NCBI RefSeq assembly: GCF_029258315.1
Contig: NZ_JARHZE010000059.1
Location: 1-39,325, forward strand
DNA: 39,325 nucleotides
DNA from: Fusobacterium sp.
Lineage (GTDB): Bacteria > Fusobacteriota > Fusobacteriia > Fusobacteriales > Fusobacteriaceae
Reading direction: 5' to 3'
The notes below the pieces were generated by a model. That model saw only the letters and a program-made list of their open reading frames with translations. It did not search any database and was not told where the DNA came from. The translations under genes and the position numbers were made by a program. Positions 20,454 to 30,721 of this stretch are shown here, one piece after another (positions within the stretch are counted from its first letter, which is position 1; each line of letters starts with the position of its first letter).

Positions 20454-22226
20454 TTATTCTTCTTCTATTTTACTGTATTGAATATTATATAGTTTAGCAT
20501 ACAATCCATTTTTATCCAATAACTCTTGATGTTTTCCAATCTCTTTAATTTCACCTTTATTCATTACAACAATTTTATCAGCTGAAATTATTGTTGATAA
20601 TCTATGAGCTATTACAAAAGTTGTTCTTCCTAGCATAAGTTTATCTAACGCCTCTTGTACCAATCTTTCTGATTCTGTATCAAGAGCTGATGTAGCCTCG
20701 TCAAGTATCATAATAGCTGGGTTTTGTATTAAAGCTCTAGCTATCGCTATTCTTTGTTTTTGTCCACCAGATAATAAAACTCCTCTTTCTCCAACCTCTG
20801 TTTCAAAACCTTTCTCCAATTCTTCGATAAATTTATAGGCATTTGCCATTTTAGCTGCCTCTATTATCTCCTCTCTTGAAACATTTGGTTTTCCAAAAGC
20901 GATATTTTCTGCAATAGTCCCGCTAAATAAAAATGTATCTTGAGGAACCATTCCTATATATTGTCTATATTGTTTTAAAGAAAACTCTCTTATATCTGTA
21001 CCATTAATTTTAATACTTCCACTATCTATATCATAGAATCTTGGTAAAAGATTTACAATTGTAGTTTTTCCACTTCCACTACTTCCTACAAAGGCAACAA
21101 CCTCACCTTTTTTTACATCAAAACTTACATCTTTTAAAACTTTTGACTCTGTATTTGGATAAGTGAAATCTACATTTTCAAATTCTATTCTATCTACTTC
21201 ACCATTAAATATTTTGGGCTCTTCAACAAAACAATCAACCTCAGTTTTAACTTTAAATATCTCCATTACCCTATCACCCGAAGGAATAATCTCATAAAGT
21301 TCACTGTTTCTTCTTATAAATCTCTTAAGTGGTTGTTGCATAAGTCCAGCAGCTGTTAAGAAAGAGATTAAATCTCCAGGAGTAAATCCTTTTAAATATA
21401 TAATTGCATATCCTCCATAAGCAGCTATCATAACTAACATCAATGCTGTTAAAACCTCATTTATTGGAGATATTTTTGCTTTTACTTTAGCAGCCTTATA
21501 TATTTTTTGCATCTCATCATCTGTAACATCTCTATACTTATCTACCATCTCATCAACTTTATTGAAGCCTTTTACAACTTGGATACCTGCAAGAGATTCT
21601 TGCATAAAAGCTGTTGCTCCTCCAATTGTATCCTGTCTCTCTTTTCCCATACGCTTTAACTTTCTAGTATATCTTTTTACCATTGCAAATATAGCTGGTG
21701 CAACTATTAAAGCTATAAAAGACAAAACCAAATCCAGTTGGAACATTCTCACTAAAAATGCACAAACTGTTATTATCTCTCTAAGCATATCAAATAATAA
21801 GAAACCTATTCTTCCAAGACTAGATGAATCTCCAGACAGTCTAGCCATAATATCTCCCAATTTATTTTGAGTAAAGTACGACATTGGAAGGTGCTCTAAA
21901 TGTTTAAATATATCTATTTTAACCTCTCTTCTTATCTTTTCACTTAAATAAACAGAGGTAGTTTCAGCATAATAAGCTGATATGGATTTTATAACAGTTG
22001 TTAAAAATATTCCTGCTCCCACCATAAGCATCATTTTTCCATTTTTTGATATTAAAACGTCATCAACTAAATATTTTGATAACCAAGCTGGAACAGCTCC
22101 CATAGCTGATGAAAGAACTGATAACAATAAAGTTCCCAACAACCATTTTTTATATTTAAAACTATATTTTACAAATCCACCTAAGGCATCACTATTATAT
22201 ATCTTTGCTATTTTATCTCTAAACAT
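20454..22226 (-). CDS. msbA: ABC transporter, lipid A exporter MsbA-type
   Basis: TM domain plus [57 protein letters not shown]; next to lpxB. Confidence 0.9.
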   Translation of the reverse strand: MFRDKIAKIYNSDALGGFVKYSFKYKKWLLGTLLLSVLSSAMGAVPAWLSKYLVDDVLISKNGKMMLMVGAGIFLTTVIKSISAYYAETTSVYLSEKIRREVKIDIFKHLEHLPMSYFTQNKLGDIMARLSGDSSSLGRIGFLLFDMLREIITVCAFLVRMFQLDLVLSFIALIVAPAIFAMVKRYTRKLKRMGKERQDTIGGATAFMQESLAGIQVVKGFNKVDEMVDKYRDVTDDEMQKIYKAAKVKAKISPINEVLTALMLVMIAAYGGYAIIYLKGFTPGDLISFLTAAGLMQQPLKRFIRRNSELYEIIPSGDRVMEIFKVKTEVDCFVEEPKIFNGEVDRIEFENVDFTYPNTESKVLKDVSFDVKKGEVVAFVGSSGSGKTTIVNLLPRFYDIDSGSIKINGTDIREFSLKQYRQYIGMVPQDTFLFSGTIAENIAFGKPNVSREEIIEAAKMANAYKFIEELEKGFETEVGERGVLLSGGQKQRIAIARALIQNPAIMILDEATSALDTESERLVQEALDKLMLGRTTFVIAHRLSTIISADKIVVMNKGEIKEIGKHQELLDKNGLYAKLYNIQYSKIEEE

Positions 22227-23292
22227 CTTTTTTTCCTTTCAATATATATTTTCCATAACTTCTAGTTATATTTTCTCCATAAAGTTTCTTTCTTATATCA
22301 TTTATATTAGACTTAGTTTCATTTATATTGTCTAACATATATTCCATTTTTTCTAAAACTTTTTCTTTTGTAAAATCTTTTCCTATTAGTTCTGGATAAA
22401 CTTCTTTATTTTCAGTTAAATTTGGTAGAGATATATATTTTATTTTCAATAGATACTTTCCTATTAGATAGTTTAATAAACTTGTTTTATACACCACTAT
22501 TGCAGGTAATCCCATTATTGCTAGCTCTAAAGTTACAGTCCCTGAGGCAGCAATAGCAATCTTAGATCTTTTAACACACTCTTCTAAACTATCTTCTGAT
22601 ATCTCTAAATTTGAAAATTGAGATAAATCAAATTCAACCCATTTAAAAGTTTTTTTATCTGGTAATTTCAGTAAAAATTTTTCATCACTATTTTTTACTA
22701 AATCTATCATCACAGGCAACAATGAAGTAACCTCTTGCTTCCTACTCCCTGGTAATAATAATATCTTATCCCCTCTCTCTTCTATAAATGGATATTTTTC
22801 TATAAAAGGATTTCCATAATAGATAGCGTCTATTCCATACCTTTTATAAAATTCAACTTCCCAAGGGAAAATTACCATAATATGATCTGCTAATCTCAAT
22901 TTTTTTATTCTCTTTTTCCCCCATATCCAAAGTTTTGGAGGAATATAATAAAAAACTTCTACTTCTGGTAGATGTTCTTTTAAAAGTTTTAAAAATTCAA
23001 GGTTAAATCCACCATAATCAACAAGTATAACTTTTTCTATTTTATTTTCCTTTATAAAATCAAGATATTCATAGGCTTTTTGTTTTAAAAATTTATATTT
23101 TTTTAAAGCTTCAAAAAATCCCATTATTGCTAAATCTTTTATATCTAATATTGACTCTACACCCAAAGCTTTACAGTGTTCTCCCACAACTCCATAAAAT
23201 TCAACTGTATTATCTATACTCAAAATATTTTTTATTAAATAAGAAAGATGTAAGTCTCCTGATACCTCTCCTGTTGATACAAAAATTTTCAT
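22219..23292 (-). CDS. lpxB: Lipid-A-disaccharide synthase
   Basis: MKIFVSTGEVSGDLHLSYLIK, AIMGFFEALKKY, YYIPPKLWIWGKKRIKKLR, LLLPGSRKQEV. Confidence 0.95.
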   Translation of the reverse strand: MKIFVSTGEVSGDLHLSYLIKNILSIDNTVEFYGVVGEHCKALGVESILDIKDLAIMGFFEALKKYKFLKQKAYEYLDFIKENKIEKVILVDYGGFNLEFLKLLKEHLPEVEVFYYIPPKLWIWGKKRIKKLRLADHIMVIFPWEVEFYKRYGIDAIYYGNPFIEKYPFIEERGDKILLLPGSRKQEVTSLLPVMIDLVKNSDEKFLLKLPDKKTFKWVEFDLSQFSNLEISEDSLEECVKRSKIAIAASGTVTLELAIMGLPAIVVYKTSLLNYLIGKYLLKIKYISLPNLTENKEVYPELIGKDFTKEKVLEKMEYMLDNINETKSNINDIRKKLYGENITRSYGKYILKGKKDV

Positions 23293-23309
23293 AAATTTAC
23301 CTCAATATT

Positions 23310-24113
23310 TTATTTTATTCCAATGATAAATATATTGTTTTCATTTGCTAATTTTATTGCTTCCTCTTGGTCAGTGAATATCATTTTTCCTGCCTCTCCC
23401 ACAACTCCCTTTGCCTTTATCTTTATCAAAGTTTTTATAGTTTCAACTCCTATTGTTGGAATATCAACCCTCATATCTTGCTGTGGTCTTGACATTTTTA
23501 CAATGATACAACCCTCTCCACCAAGTTCTCCACCCCTTAGTATAGCCTTATCAGTTCCCTCTATCCCCTCTAATGCTATAACCGATGAATCTTTACATAC
23601 CACTGTTTGTCCTGCATCAACTTCACTTAAAGCCTTTGCAGCCTCTTTTCCTAATTTTATTGTTATATAATCCTCTTTATCTGGATTTTTTTCTGTGTAA
23701 CATCTATTCTCAAACAACACTTTTTTCAAGAAAAAATTTTGTGGAACAACTGAAATACCATTTAATTTAAAAAATGCGATAACTCCAAAAAGGAGAGTTT
23801 CATCTTTTTTATCTGGAAGATTTTCAAGAATTTTCTCTCCATATTTGTCAAATTTTACATTTTTAAAAATTAGTTCTTTTTCTACTTTGCCTAACATAAT
23901 AATTTTTTTTATATCGGATTTTATAAAATATTTTGTAATATTTCCAACTTCTCCAATATTAAATTTTTTAAAATTTTTATGTTTCTGTACATCTTTGTCA
24001 ACTGTATCAAAAAGTCCTACTGGAAAAAATTCTATATCATTGTTTCTCTCAATTTCTTTCATAATTGAAAATGGAAGTCTTCCATTTCCAACTATTACTC
24101 CTATTTTTTCCAT
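23310..24113 (-). CDS. lpxI: UDP-2,3-diacylglucosamine pyrophosphatase LpxI (DUF1009)
   Basis: IGVIVGNGRLPFSIMKEIER, ALEGIEGTDKAILRGGELGGEGCIIVKMSRPQQDMRVDIPTIGVETI. Confidence 0.93.
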   Translation of the reverse strand: MEKIGVIVGNGRLPFSIMKEIERNNDIEFFPVGLFDTVDKDVQKHKNFKKFNIGEVGNITKYFIKSDIKKIIMLGKVEKELIFKNVKFDKYGEKILENLPDKKDETLLFGVIAFFKLNGISVVPQNFFLKKVLFENRCYTEKNPDKEDYITIKLGKEAAKALSEVDAGQTVVCKDSSVIALEGIEGTDKAILRGGELGGEGCIIVKMSRPQQDMRVDIPTIGVETIKTLIKIKAKGVVGEAGKMIFTDQEEAIKLANENNIFIIGIK

Positions 24114-24886
24114 TATTTTGCAATCCCCCGTTTACTTTCATTTATAAAGTTAACTAGGGTCATCACATTTTTACTCTCTTTATAAGTTTCTTCCAGTTGA
24201 GCTAAAGCTTCTTTTAAAGGCAATCCTTTTCTAAATAATATTTTATAAGCTCTTTTTAAATCCAAAAGTTCTTCATCTGTAAATCCTCTTCTTCTCAAAC
24301 CTACATTATTAAGTCCTACTGGTATTGCTTTATTCCCATCTGCTAAAATAAACGGACATATATCTTGTGTAACTGCTGAAGCTCCTCCAACCATTGCATG
24401 ATCTCCTATTTTACAGAATTGATGAATTCCTGTTAATCCTCCAACTATTACCCAATTTCCTATTTCTACATGTCCTGCCATTGTTGCATTGTTAGAAAAA
24501 ATACAATTATCTCCTATAATAACATCATGAGCAACGTGAACATAAGCCATTAAAAGATTGTTGTTTCCTATTCTTGTCTCCCACTTATCATCTGTTCCTC
24601 TATGTATTGTTACAAACTCTCTTATTGTATTGTTGTTTCCTATTATAGTTTTTGTAGGTTCTCCCTTATATTTTAAATCTTGAGAAGCTTTTCCTATTGA
24701 AGCGAAAGAATAAATTGTATTATTCTCTCCTATTTCTGTTATTCCCTCTATGACTACATGAGACTGTAAAACTGTATTATTACCTATTTTTACATCTTTT
24801 CCAATTAGACAAAAAGGACCTATTTTTACATTATCGCCTATGATTGCACCATCTTCTATTATTGATGTACTGTGTATTTCAGTCAC
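24113..24886 (-). CDS. lpxA: Acyl-ACP--UDP-N-acetylglucosamine O-acyltransferase
   Basis: Hexapeptide repeats, NNTIREFVTIHRGT, LMAYVHVAHDVIIGDNC, HQFCKIGDHAMVGG; GTG start preceded by GGGGGAG. Confidence 0.95.
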   Translation of the reverse strand: MTEIHSTSIIEDGAIIGDNVKIGPFCLIGKDVKIGNNTVLQSHVVIEGITEIGENNTIYSFASIGKASQDLKYKGEPTKTIIGNNNTIREFVTIHRGTDDKWETRIGNNNLLMAYVHVAHDVIIGDNCIFSNNATMAGHVEIGNWVIVGGLTGIHQFCKIGDHAMVGGASAVTQDICPFILADGNKAIPVGLNNVGLRRRGFTDEELLDLKRAYKILFRKGLPLKEALAQLEETYKESKNVMTLVNFINESKRGIAK

Positions 24887-24906
24887 ATTAACTCCCCCAT
24901 TCCAAA

Positions 24907-25344
24907 TTATTTATCCATTATGCTAAAAGTAAATTTTACTTCTGTAACAATTTTTCCATCTACTTTAGCTACACCCTCTGCTTTTACTATATTTCTTCTT
25001 TGTTTTATTATTTGAGCTTCATATACTAATTGATCTCCAGGTCTTACTGGTGCCTTAAACTTTACATCTTCAACAGCTGCAAAATATGGAACTTTATCTT
25101 TCCCATCTTCACCAGCTAACTCAAATACTAATACTCCTAAAGCTTGTGCTATTCCTTCTATTATTAATACTCCTGGAAGTATTGGATGCCCTGGGAAATG
25201 TCCTTGGAAACAAGCTTCATTTATTGTTACATTTTTTAGCCCTACAACTTTGTTATTTTCTTTATCTATTTCCACTATTCTATCCACTAATAAAAAAGGA
25301 TATCTGTGTGGTATTCTTTCCATTATTTCATTTACTGTTAACAT
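24907..25344 (-). CDS. fabZ: 3-hydroxyacyl-ACP dehydratase FabZ
   Basis: MLTVNEIMERIPHRYPFLLVDRI, NEACFQGHFPGHPILPGVLIIEGIAQ; GGAGG RBS before ATG 25344. Confidence 0.96.
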   Translation of the reverse strand: MLTVNEIMERIPHRYPFLLVDRIVEIDKENNKVVGLKNVTINEACFQGHFPGHPILPGVLIIEGIAQALGVLVFELAGEDGKDKVPYFAAVEDVKFKAPVRPGDQLVYEAQIIKQRRNIVKAEGVAKVDGKIVTEVKFTFSIMDK

Positions 25345-25440
25345 ATTTTTTGTAACCTCCAAATTTTATCTATCATTATTATACTATATACTCTATTTTT
25401 TTGATAGATTTTTCTTTACATAATTATATATTTTTTTTAT

Positions 25441-26268
25441 TTATAAATTTTTTATTAAGTTTGCAAACTCAACATCAAGAGCATGTCCAGCTTTTATTGC
25501 TATTATATGTCCTTTTATTGGTCTATTTAAAACTTTTAAATCTCCAACTATATCAAGCATCTTGTGTCTAACAAATTCATCTTCATATCTAAGTCCATCA
25601 GGATTTAAAACTCCATCTTTTTTTATAACTATTGCATTGTCAAGACTTCCACCTAAAGCTAGATTATTTTTCTTTAGATACTCTATTTCATAATCAAATC
25701 CAAAAGTTCTTGCAAAAGATATCTCTTTTTTATAATTTTCTAAATTAACTTCAACTTCAAGCATCTGAGTTTTTAAAAATGTGTGATCAAATTTTATTGT
25801 ATAAGTTAATTTATATCCATCATATGGTAAAGCAACTATATGCTTATCTCCTTTTGAAAGATATACTGGTTCTTTTATTACAATATCTTCCACTTCTTCA
25901 TCAAGTTCTTCCAATCCTATTTTTTCTATCTCTTCTATAAATATATGAGAACTTCCATCACAGATAGGTAGCTCATTATCACTTAACTCAACCACTAAAT
26001 CTGTTATCCCTAAAATATATAGAGCTGATAAAAAATGTTCAACTGTATAAACGGCAGCTCCAAATTCATTTTTTAAATTTGTCCCTCTTGTTAGATCAAA
26101 AGTATTATTTATATCAAGAAGTATTTCATTTTTTCCCTCTTCTAAATCTGTTCTTCTAAAAACTATTCCCCCTTTTGTAGCAGGTATTAAATGAAGATCT
26201 ATATTTTTTCCTTTATGAAGTCCTATCCCTTGATAAAACATTTCATTTTTCAAAGTTTTTCTTTTCAT
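25441..26268 (-). CDS. lpxC: UDP-3-O-acyl-N-acetylglucosamine deacetylase
   Basis: GIGLHKGKNIDLHLIPA, VYTVEHFLSALYILGITDLVVELSDNELPICDGSSHIF, EFVRHKMLDIVGDL, GHIIAIKAGH. Confidence 0.96.
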   Translation of the reverse strand: MKRKTLKNEMFYQGIGLHKGKNIDLHLIPATKGGIVFRRTDLEEGKNEILLDINNTFDLTRGTNLKNEFGAAVYTVEHFLSALYILGITDLVVELSDNELPICDGSSHIFIEEIEKIGLEELDEEVEDIVIKEPVYLSKGDKHIVALPYDGYKLTYTIKFDHTFLKTQMLEVEVNLENYKKEISFARTFGFDYEIEYLKKNNLALGGSLDNAIVIKKDGVLNPDGLRYEDEFVRHKMLDIVGDLKVLNRPIKGHIIAIKAGHALDVEFANLIKNL

Positions 26269-26277
26269 GAACTCCTC

Positions 26278-28476
26278 CTATTTTTTTAAAAATTTACTTG
26301 CTAAAATAAGTGCTATATCCTTTTCCCCATCTACAAATTGGACTCTAACTTTCTTTTCATTTACTCCAATAACTTTTCCTAGTCCAAATTTTATATGAGT
26401 TACCTTATCTCCTATATTATATGGGAAATTCTTCATATTTTCAATTGTTTGTTTTAAATCTTTTGTACTTTCAAAAGTATTTAAAGATTTTTTTATATTT
26501 CCTCTTTCATAAATTCTATTTCCTATATTTTCCTCTCTAATTTGTTTCTCATTTTCAACTTTTTCCAATAAATCTTGTGATATTTCATTTATAAATCTTG
26601 ATGGAGTTCTAAAACTTTCTTTTCCATAAATATATCTAAATCCTGCCCAAGATATAAACAATCTCTCCTCTGCTCTAGTTATTGCAACATAGCAAACTCT
26701 TCTTTCCTCTTCTAACTCTTTTTCATCTAATATAACTTTTAAAGTATTTGGAAATACTTCATCTTCCATTCCAACTAAAAATACCACTGGAAACTCAAGC
26801 CCCTTAGAGTTATGAATTGTCATAAGTTTTACATACTCTTTTTCCTCGTCTAAATCATCTGTGGCACTAACCAATGAAACATTTTCTAAATATTCTCTAA
26901 GGCTTAAATTATCAACTATTTTTTCAAGTTCAACGATAGAAGTTTTTAATTCTTCTATATTTTCTATTCTAGATTCATAATCTTCATAATTTCCTTCTAA
27001 ATATCCTTTATAATTTATCATCTCTAATAAACTATTAAATACTTCTGAAACTGGTAACTCTTGGCTTTCCTCTGTTAAAGTATCAATAATTTTTGTAAAC
27101 TCTTTTATTTTTTCAACTGTTGTTTTTCCTATCCCTTCAATATTTTCTATTGATTTAAGTCCTTCGTAGTAAGTTATATTATTTTCTTCAGAATAATTTT
27201 TTATCTTTTCAACAGTTTTATCCCCTATCTTTCTTTTAGGTACATTTATTATTCTATCAAGATTTATTCCATCCATCTGGTTATTGATTACTGAAAGATA
27301 ACCTATTATATCTTTTATTTCAGCTCTTTGATAGAATTGCATTCCACCAAAAATTTTATAAGGGATATTTTCTCTCAATAATCCCTCTTCAAAAAGTCTT
27401 GATTGTGAATTTGTTCTATAAAGAATTGTAAAGTCATTATATCTTTTACCATCTTTTTTTAATTTTTTTATCTCATTTATTACAAAGTTAACCTCTTGTC
27501 TACCATCATCACTATGATTTAATACAATTCTATTTCCTGTGGCTTTTCTTGTCCAAAGATTTTTTTCTTTTGAGCTCTTATTATTTTTTATAACCGAATT
27601 TGCTGCCTCTAGTATAACTTTTGTTGAACGGTAATTTTCTTCAAGTTTGATAACAGTAGCCTCTTTATAATCTTTTTCAAAATCTAAAATATTTTTTATA
27701 TTAGCTCCTCTAAATCCATAGATACTTTGGTTTTCATCTCCAACTACACAAATATTTTTATATTTTTGAGCTATCTTATTTATTATTTGATACTGGATAT
27801 TATTTGTATCTTGATACTCATCTACCATTATATATTTAAATTTCTCTTGAACTTTTTCCAATATCTCTTGATTTTCCAATAATTTATTTGTATTTATTAA
27901 AATATCAGCAAAGTCCATTCCATTATTTGCTCTTAATTCCTGTTCATATTTTTTATAAACCTCAGCTATAACCACAGCATTTCCATCATATCTATTTTGT
28001 GATAGATAATCATCTGGACTTATTCCATCCTCTTTAACTTTTGATATGATTGATGCTACTTTTCCCTCTGTTAAATCCTTGTCTTTTATTACAAGTTTTT
28101 TCATTATAGGTTTTATTATTCTTTTTTGATCATCTGTATCATAGATAGTAAAATTTGGATTATAACCTATTTTTGAGCAATAAATTCTTAATAATTTTAA
28201 ACCAAATGAGTGGAATGTTGATAATAAAACTTTTCTTCCATCTTCTCCAACTAAATTTTCAACTCTCTCTTTCATCTCTTTAGCAGCCTTATTTGTAAAT
28301 GTAACTGCTAATATTGAATATGGTGAAATCCCTCTTTCCAATATCATATGTGCTATTCTATAAGTTATTGTTCTTGTCTTTCCAGATCCTGCACCTGCTA
28401 GAATTAATAAAGGACCTTCTATTTTTTCTCCAGCCTTCCTTTGTTGCTCATTTAATTCATCAAGTATACTTCTCAT
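26278..28476 (-). CDS. pcrA: UvrD/PcrA-type superfamily 1 DNA helicase
   Basis: LNEQQRKAGEKIEGPLLILAGAGSGKTRTITYRIAHMI, VDEYQDTNNIQYQI, GDENQSIYGFRGA, LMTIHNSKGLEFPVVF. Confidence 0.93.
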   Translation of the reverse strand: MRSILDELNEQQRKAGEKIEGPLLILAGAGSGKTRTITYRIAHMILERGISPYSILAVTFTNKAAKEMKERVENLVGEDGRKVLLSTFHSFGLKLLRIYCSKIGYNPNFTIYDTDDQKRIIKPIMKKLVIKDKDLTEGKVASIISKVKEDGISPDDYLSQNRYDGNAVVIAEVYKKYEQELRANNGMDFADILINTNKLLENQEILEKVQEKFKYIMVDEYQDTNNIQYQIINKIAQKYKNICVVGDENQSIYGFRGANIKNILDFEKDYKEATVIKLEENYRSTKVILEAANSVIKNNKSSKEKNLWTRKATGNRIVLNHSDDGRQEVNFVINEIKKLKKDGKRYNDFTILYRTNSQSRLFEEGLLRENIPYKIFGGMQFYQRAEIKDIIGYLSVINNQMDGINLDRIINVPKRKIGDKTVEKIKNYSEENNITYYEGLKSIENIEGIGKTTVEKIKEFTKIIDTLTEESQELPVSEVFNSLLEMINYKGYLEGNYEDYESRIENIEELKTSIVELEKIVDNLSLREYLENVSLVSATDDLDEEKEYVKLMTIHNSKGLEFPVVFLVGMEDEVFPNTLKVILDEKELEEERRVCYVAITRAEERLFISWAGFRYIYGKESFRTPSRFINEISQDLLEKVENEKQIREENIGNRIYERGNIKKSLNTFESTKDLKQTIENMKNFPYNIGDKVTHIKFGLGKVIGVNEKKVRVQFVDGEKDIALILASKFLKK

Positions 28477-28495
28477 TCTTATCTCCTTTTCTTGA

Positions 28496-29728
28496 TTAAT
28501 CTATCAAATAATCTATATGAATCATCACTTCTTTAACCTCTTTAAAATCAGCCATTATTGACTCCTCTAAGTTATCAGCCAAAGTATGTGCCTTATATAC
28601 ACTCATATCTTTATCAACTCTTATATGTAAACTTAAAAATATCTTATCCCCTGATCTTCTCATATATATATCGTGAACATTTTTTATGTCTGTATTATGG
28701 TAAACATATTCCTCTATCTCTTTTATAAAATCTTCCTCTTGTCTATCAAGAATTACATCAGATATTTCAAATAGAGTAATAACCCCCTCTTTTAATATAA
28801 GCCCAGCCACTATTATACTAAGTATCACGTCAAATATTGGAGAAATATAGATAGATAAAATTATTCCAAAAACAACTCCACTTGAAGAAAGAACATCACT
28901 TTTACTATCCCTTGCATCTGCTATCAAAGCTGTATTTTTTGTAGCCTTTCCCACTTTCATTTTATAAAAATACATTCCATATTTTACAATTATAGATACC
29001 ATAGCTAAATATACAGTTGAAAAGTTTGGAATCTCTTTATAATCTCCTGTAAGTAATTTTCCAACAGCATCTTTTCCAATTTCTATCCCAGTTATTACTA
29101 CAAATAGTCCAACTATTATTCCAACTATACTTTCTATTTTTTCATGTCCATAAGGATGATCTTCATCTCCAGGAATATTACTAAAATATATTCCTAAAAA
29201 TATTGCCATTGAACTTACAACATCTGCTAAAGAGTTAAATCCATCTGCTAAAAGGGCATTTGATCTTCCTTTTATTCCACCAAATATTTTTATAATAGCT
29301 AAAAATATATTAAGAAGTATCGAACTTACAACAACTGTAATTCCCTCTTTTTTTCTTTTCCTATCTTTCAAAAGATTTAAAACTATTTTTTCACCAATGA
29401 CTTCAAATCCATATTTTTTTAAAAAAGAAATCACTATCTTTTCATTACTTTTATATTCAATCTGTTTTCCATTATTTTTTTTACAGTGATTGATGAAAAA
29501 ATTTATCAATTTTGTTCCATTTGATTTATATCTTTCCTCTTTTTTTATAAAAATATTCTCTAAAATATAATTTTTTTCATCTCTCCAGTATGAAACATAC
29601 CCAATCATTTGATTATTTTCTTCTAAGATTATACATTCAGCTTTTTCTGGATTTTCTAAAATTTTTTCTAATCTTTTAAAAGTTGAAACATACTCTCTTA
29701 TTTCTTCTCCAGATAAAAATTTATACAT
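28496..29728 (-). CDS. Fusion protein: N-terminal GNAT-like acetyltransferase domain plus cation diffusion facilitator (CDF) transporter
   Basis: Residues ~1-125 look GNAT-like (ECIILEENNQMIGYVSYWRDEKNYILENIFIKKEERYKSNGTKLINFF); the remainder is CDF (SNALLADGFNSLADVVSS, DHPYGHEKIESI, ALIADARDSKSDVLSS). Confidence 0.85.
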   Translation of the reverse strand: MYKFLSGEEIREYVSTFKRLEKILENPEKAECIILEENNQMIGYVSYWRDEKNYILENIFIKKEERYKSNGTKLINFFINHCKKNNGKQIEYKSNEKIVISFLKKYGFEVIGEKIVLNLLKDRKRKKEGITVVVSSILLNIFLAIIKIFGGIKGRSNALLADGFNSLADVVSSMAIFLGIYFSNIPGDEDHPYGHEKIESIVGIIVGLFVVITGIEIGKDAVGKLLTGDYKEIPNFSTVYLAMVSIIVKYGMYFYKMKVGKATKNTALIADARDSKSDVLSSSGVVFGIILSIYISPIFDVILSIIVAGLILKEGVITLFEISDVILDRQEEDFIKEIEEYVYHNTDIKNVHDIYMRRSGDKIFLSLHIRVDKDMSVYKAHTLADNLEESIMADFKEVKEVMIHIDYLID

Positions 29729-29746
29729 ATTCTTACTCCTTGACTA

Positions 29747-29776
29747 TAAAAAAAAGGAGAAGTTTCCCTCTCCTAG
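29747..29776 (-). terminator. Rho-independent terminator of SRP RNA gene
   Basis: Minus strand TAGGAGAgggaaactTCTCCTTTTTTTTT. Confidence 0.85.
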
Positions 29777-29789
29777 CTATACATATTAA

Positions 29790-29904
29790 AACCGCAAAAA
29801 CAACTTTGAATCTACACCCGTAAAAATACCTTAGTGCTGCTTCCTTCCAGACCTGACACGGTTCGATACTGTTACGCCATAAACCTCCATTGTTCTCACG
29901 GCTT
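29790..29904 (-). ncRNA. ffs: Signal recognition particle RNA, small (4.5S-like) type
   Basis: Minus strand contains the GTCAGGTCTGGAAGGAAGCAGC apical core. The 5' CCGTGAGAACAA pairs (with G-U) to the 3' TTGTTTTTGCGG, closing the long hairpin. Confidence 0.95.
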
Positions 29905-29908
29905 TAGT

Positions 29909-29937
29909 ATTATAACATACATATTCACTTGAGTCAA
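29909..29937 (-). promoter_or_regulatory. Sigma70-type promoter of SRP RNA
   Basis: Minus strand TTGACT-N17-TATAAT just upstream of the RNA 5' end. Confidence 0.85.
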
Positions 29938-29944
29938 CAAAAAT

Positions 29945-30382
29945 CTATTTTTTATCAGTTACCTTTTGTTTTTGTGTAGCTAATTCTATTCTTTTTATCG
30001 CTATATCCCTAGCTTTTAAATACTGATCTTGGCTTATACATTGTTGTGCTTCATATTGAGCTCTTAATTTATCTTTTAATATTTCTGCTTCAATCTCTCC
30101 AATTTCATCTATCAACTTATAAACCTTATTCCAATTTTTATCAACACCAGCTAAAATATATTTATTTATTTCTAACTCTTTGCTTTTTTTATCAAGCAAA
30201 AGATATTCACACTTATTTCTTGAAGTGTTTATTATCTCCTTAGCTTTTAAAATTTTTTCCTTTGTAACCCCTACTTTGGCAAAATCCTCTTCTGTTATCA
30301 TTCCTAAATTTTCGCTATTAGTATCTCCAAAAGACAATGTTCCAAAAAGGACTGTAAATATTAGTATATACTTCTTCAACAT
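29945..30382 (-). CDS. Small exported alpha-helical protein (possibly Spy/CpxP-like) in ECF sigma operon
   Basis: Signal peptide MLKKYILIFTVLFGTLSFG followed by a charged helical sequence; adjacent to the sigma factor and membrane protein. Family assignment tentative. Confidence 0.6.
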   Translation of the reverse strand: MLKKYILIFTVLFGTLSFGDTNSENLGMITEEDFAKVGVTKEKILKAKEIINTSRNKCEYLLLDKKSKELEINKYILAGVDKNWNKVYKLIDEIGEIEAEILKDKLRAQYEAQQCISQDQYLKARDIAIKRIELATQKQKVTDKK

Positions 30383-30397
30383 CTCATTTTGCCTCCA

Positions 30398-30721
30398 CTA
30401 AGATTGCATATTTAAAACAAAATATTCATCTGTTTTCATTTCTGATTTTTTCTCATCTGAATTTACATTAAAGTAATTATCTATTGACTCATTAAATTCA
30501 TTACGATTTGATAAGTCCATTGTTTTTGTCATAGTATACTCTGATATATTATTATCTAAAACTGACGAGTTACTACTTGGAATAATATTATATAAAGAAC
30601 CTGCAAATATCCCAATAACAAATACAGACATCGTCAAATAAGATTTCTTCTTATTTTTTTCTTTTTCTTCTTTTAATAGAGTCTTATATACATTCAGTCT
30701 TACTCTTTCTTTTGGTGACAT
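30398..30721 (-). CDS. Single-TM membrane protein, putative anti-sigma factor
   Basis: TM segment SYLTMSVFVIGIFAGSLYNIIP; ATG overlaps the sigma factor stop (TAATG), indicating translational coupling. Confidence 0.6.
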   Translation of the reverse strand: MSPKERVRLNVYKTLLKEEKEKNKKKSYLTMSVFVIGIFAGSLYNIIPSSNSSVLDNNISEYTMTKTMDLSNRNEFNESIDNYFNVNSDEKKSEMKTDEYFVLNMQS

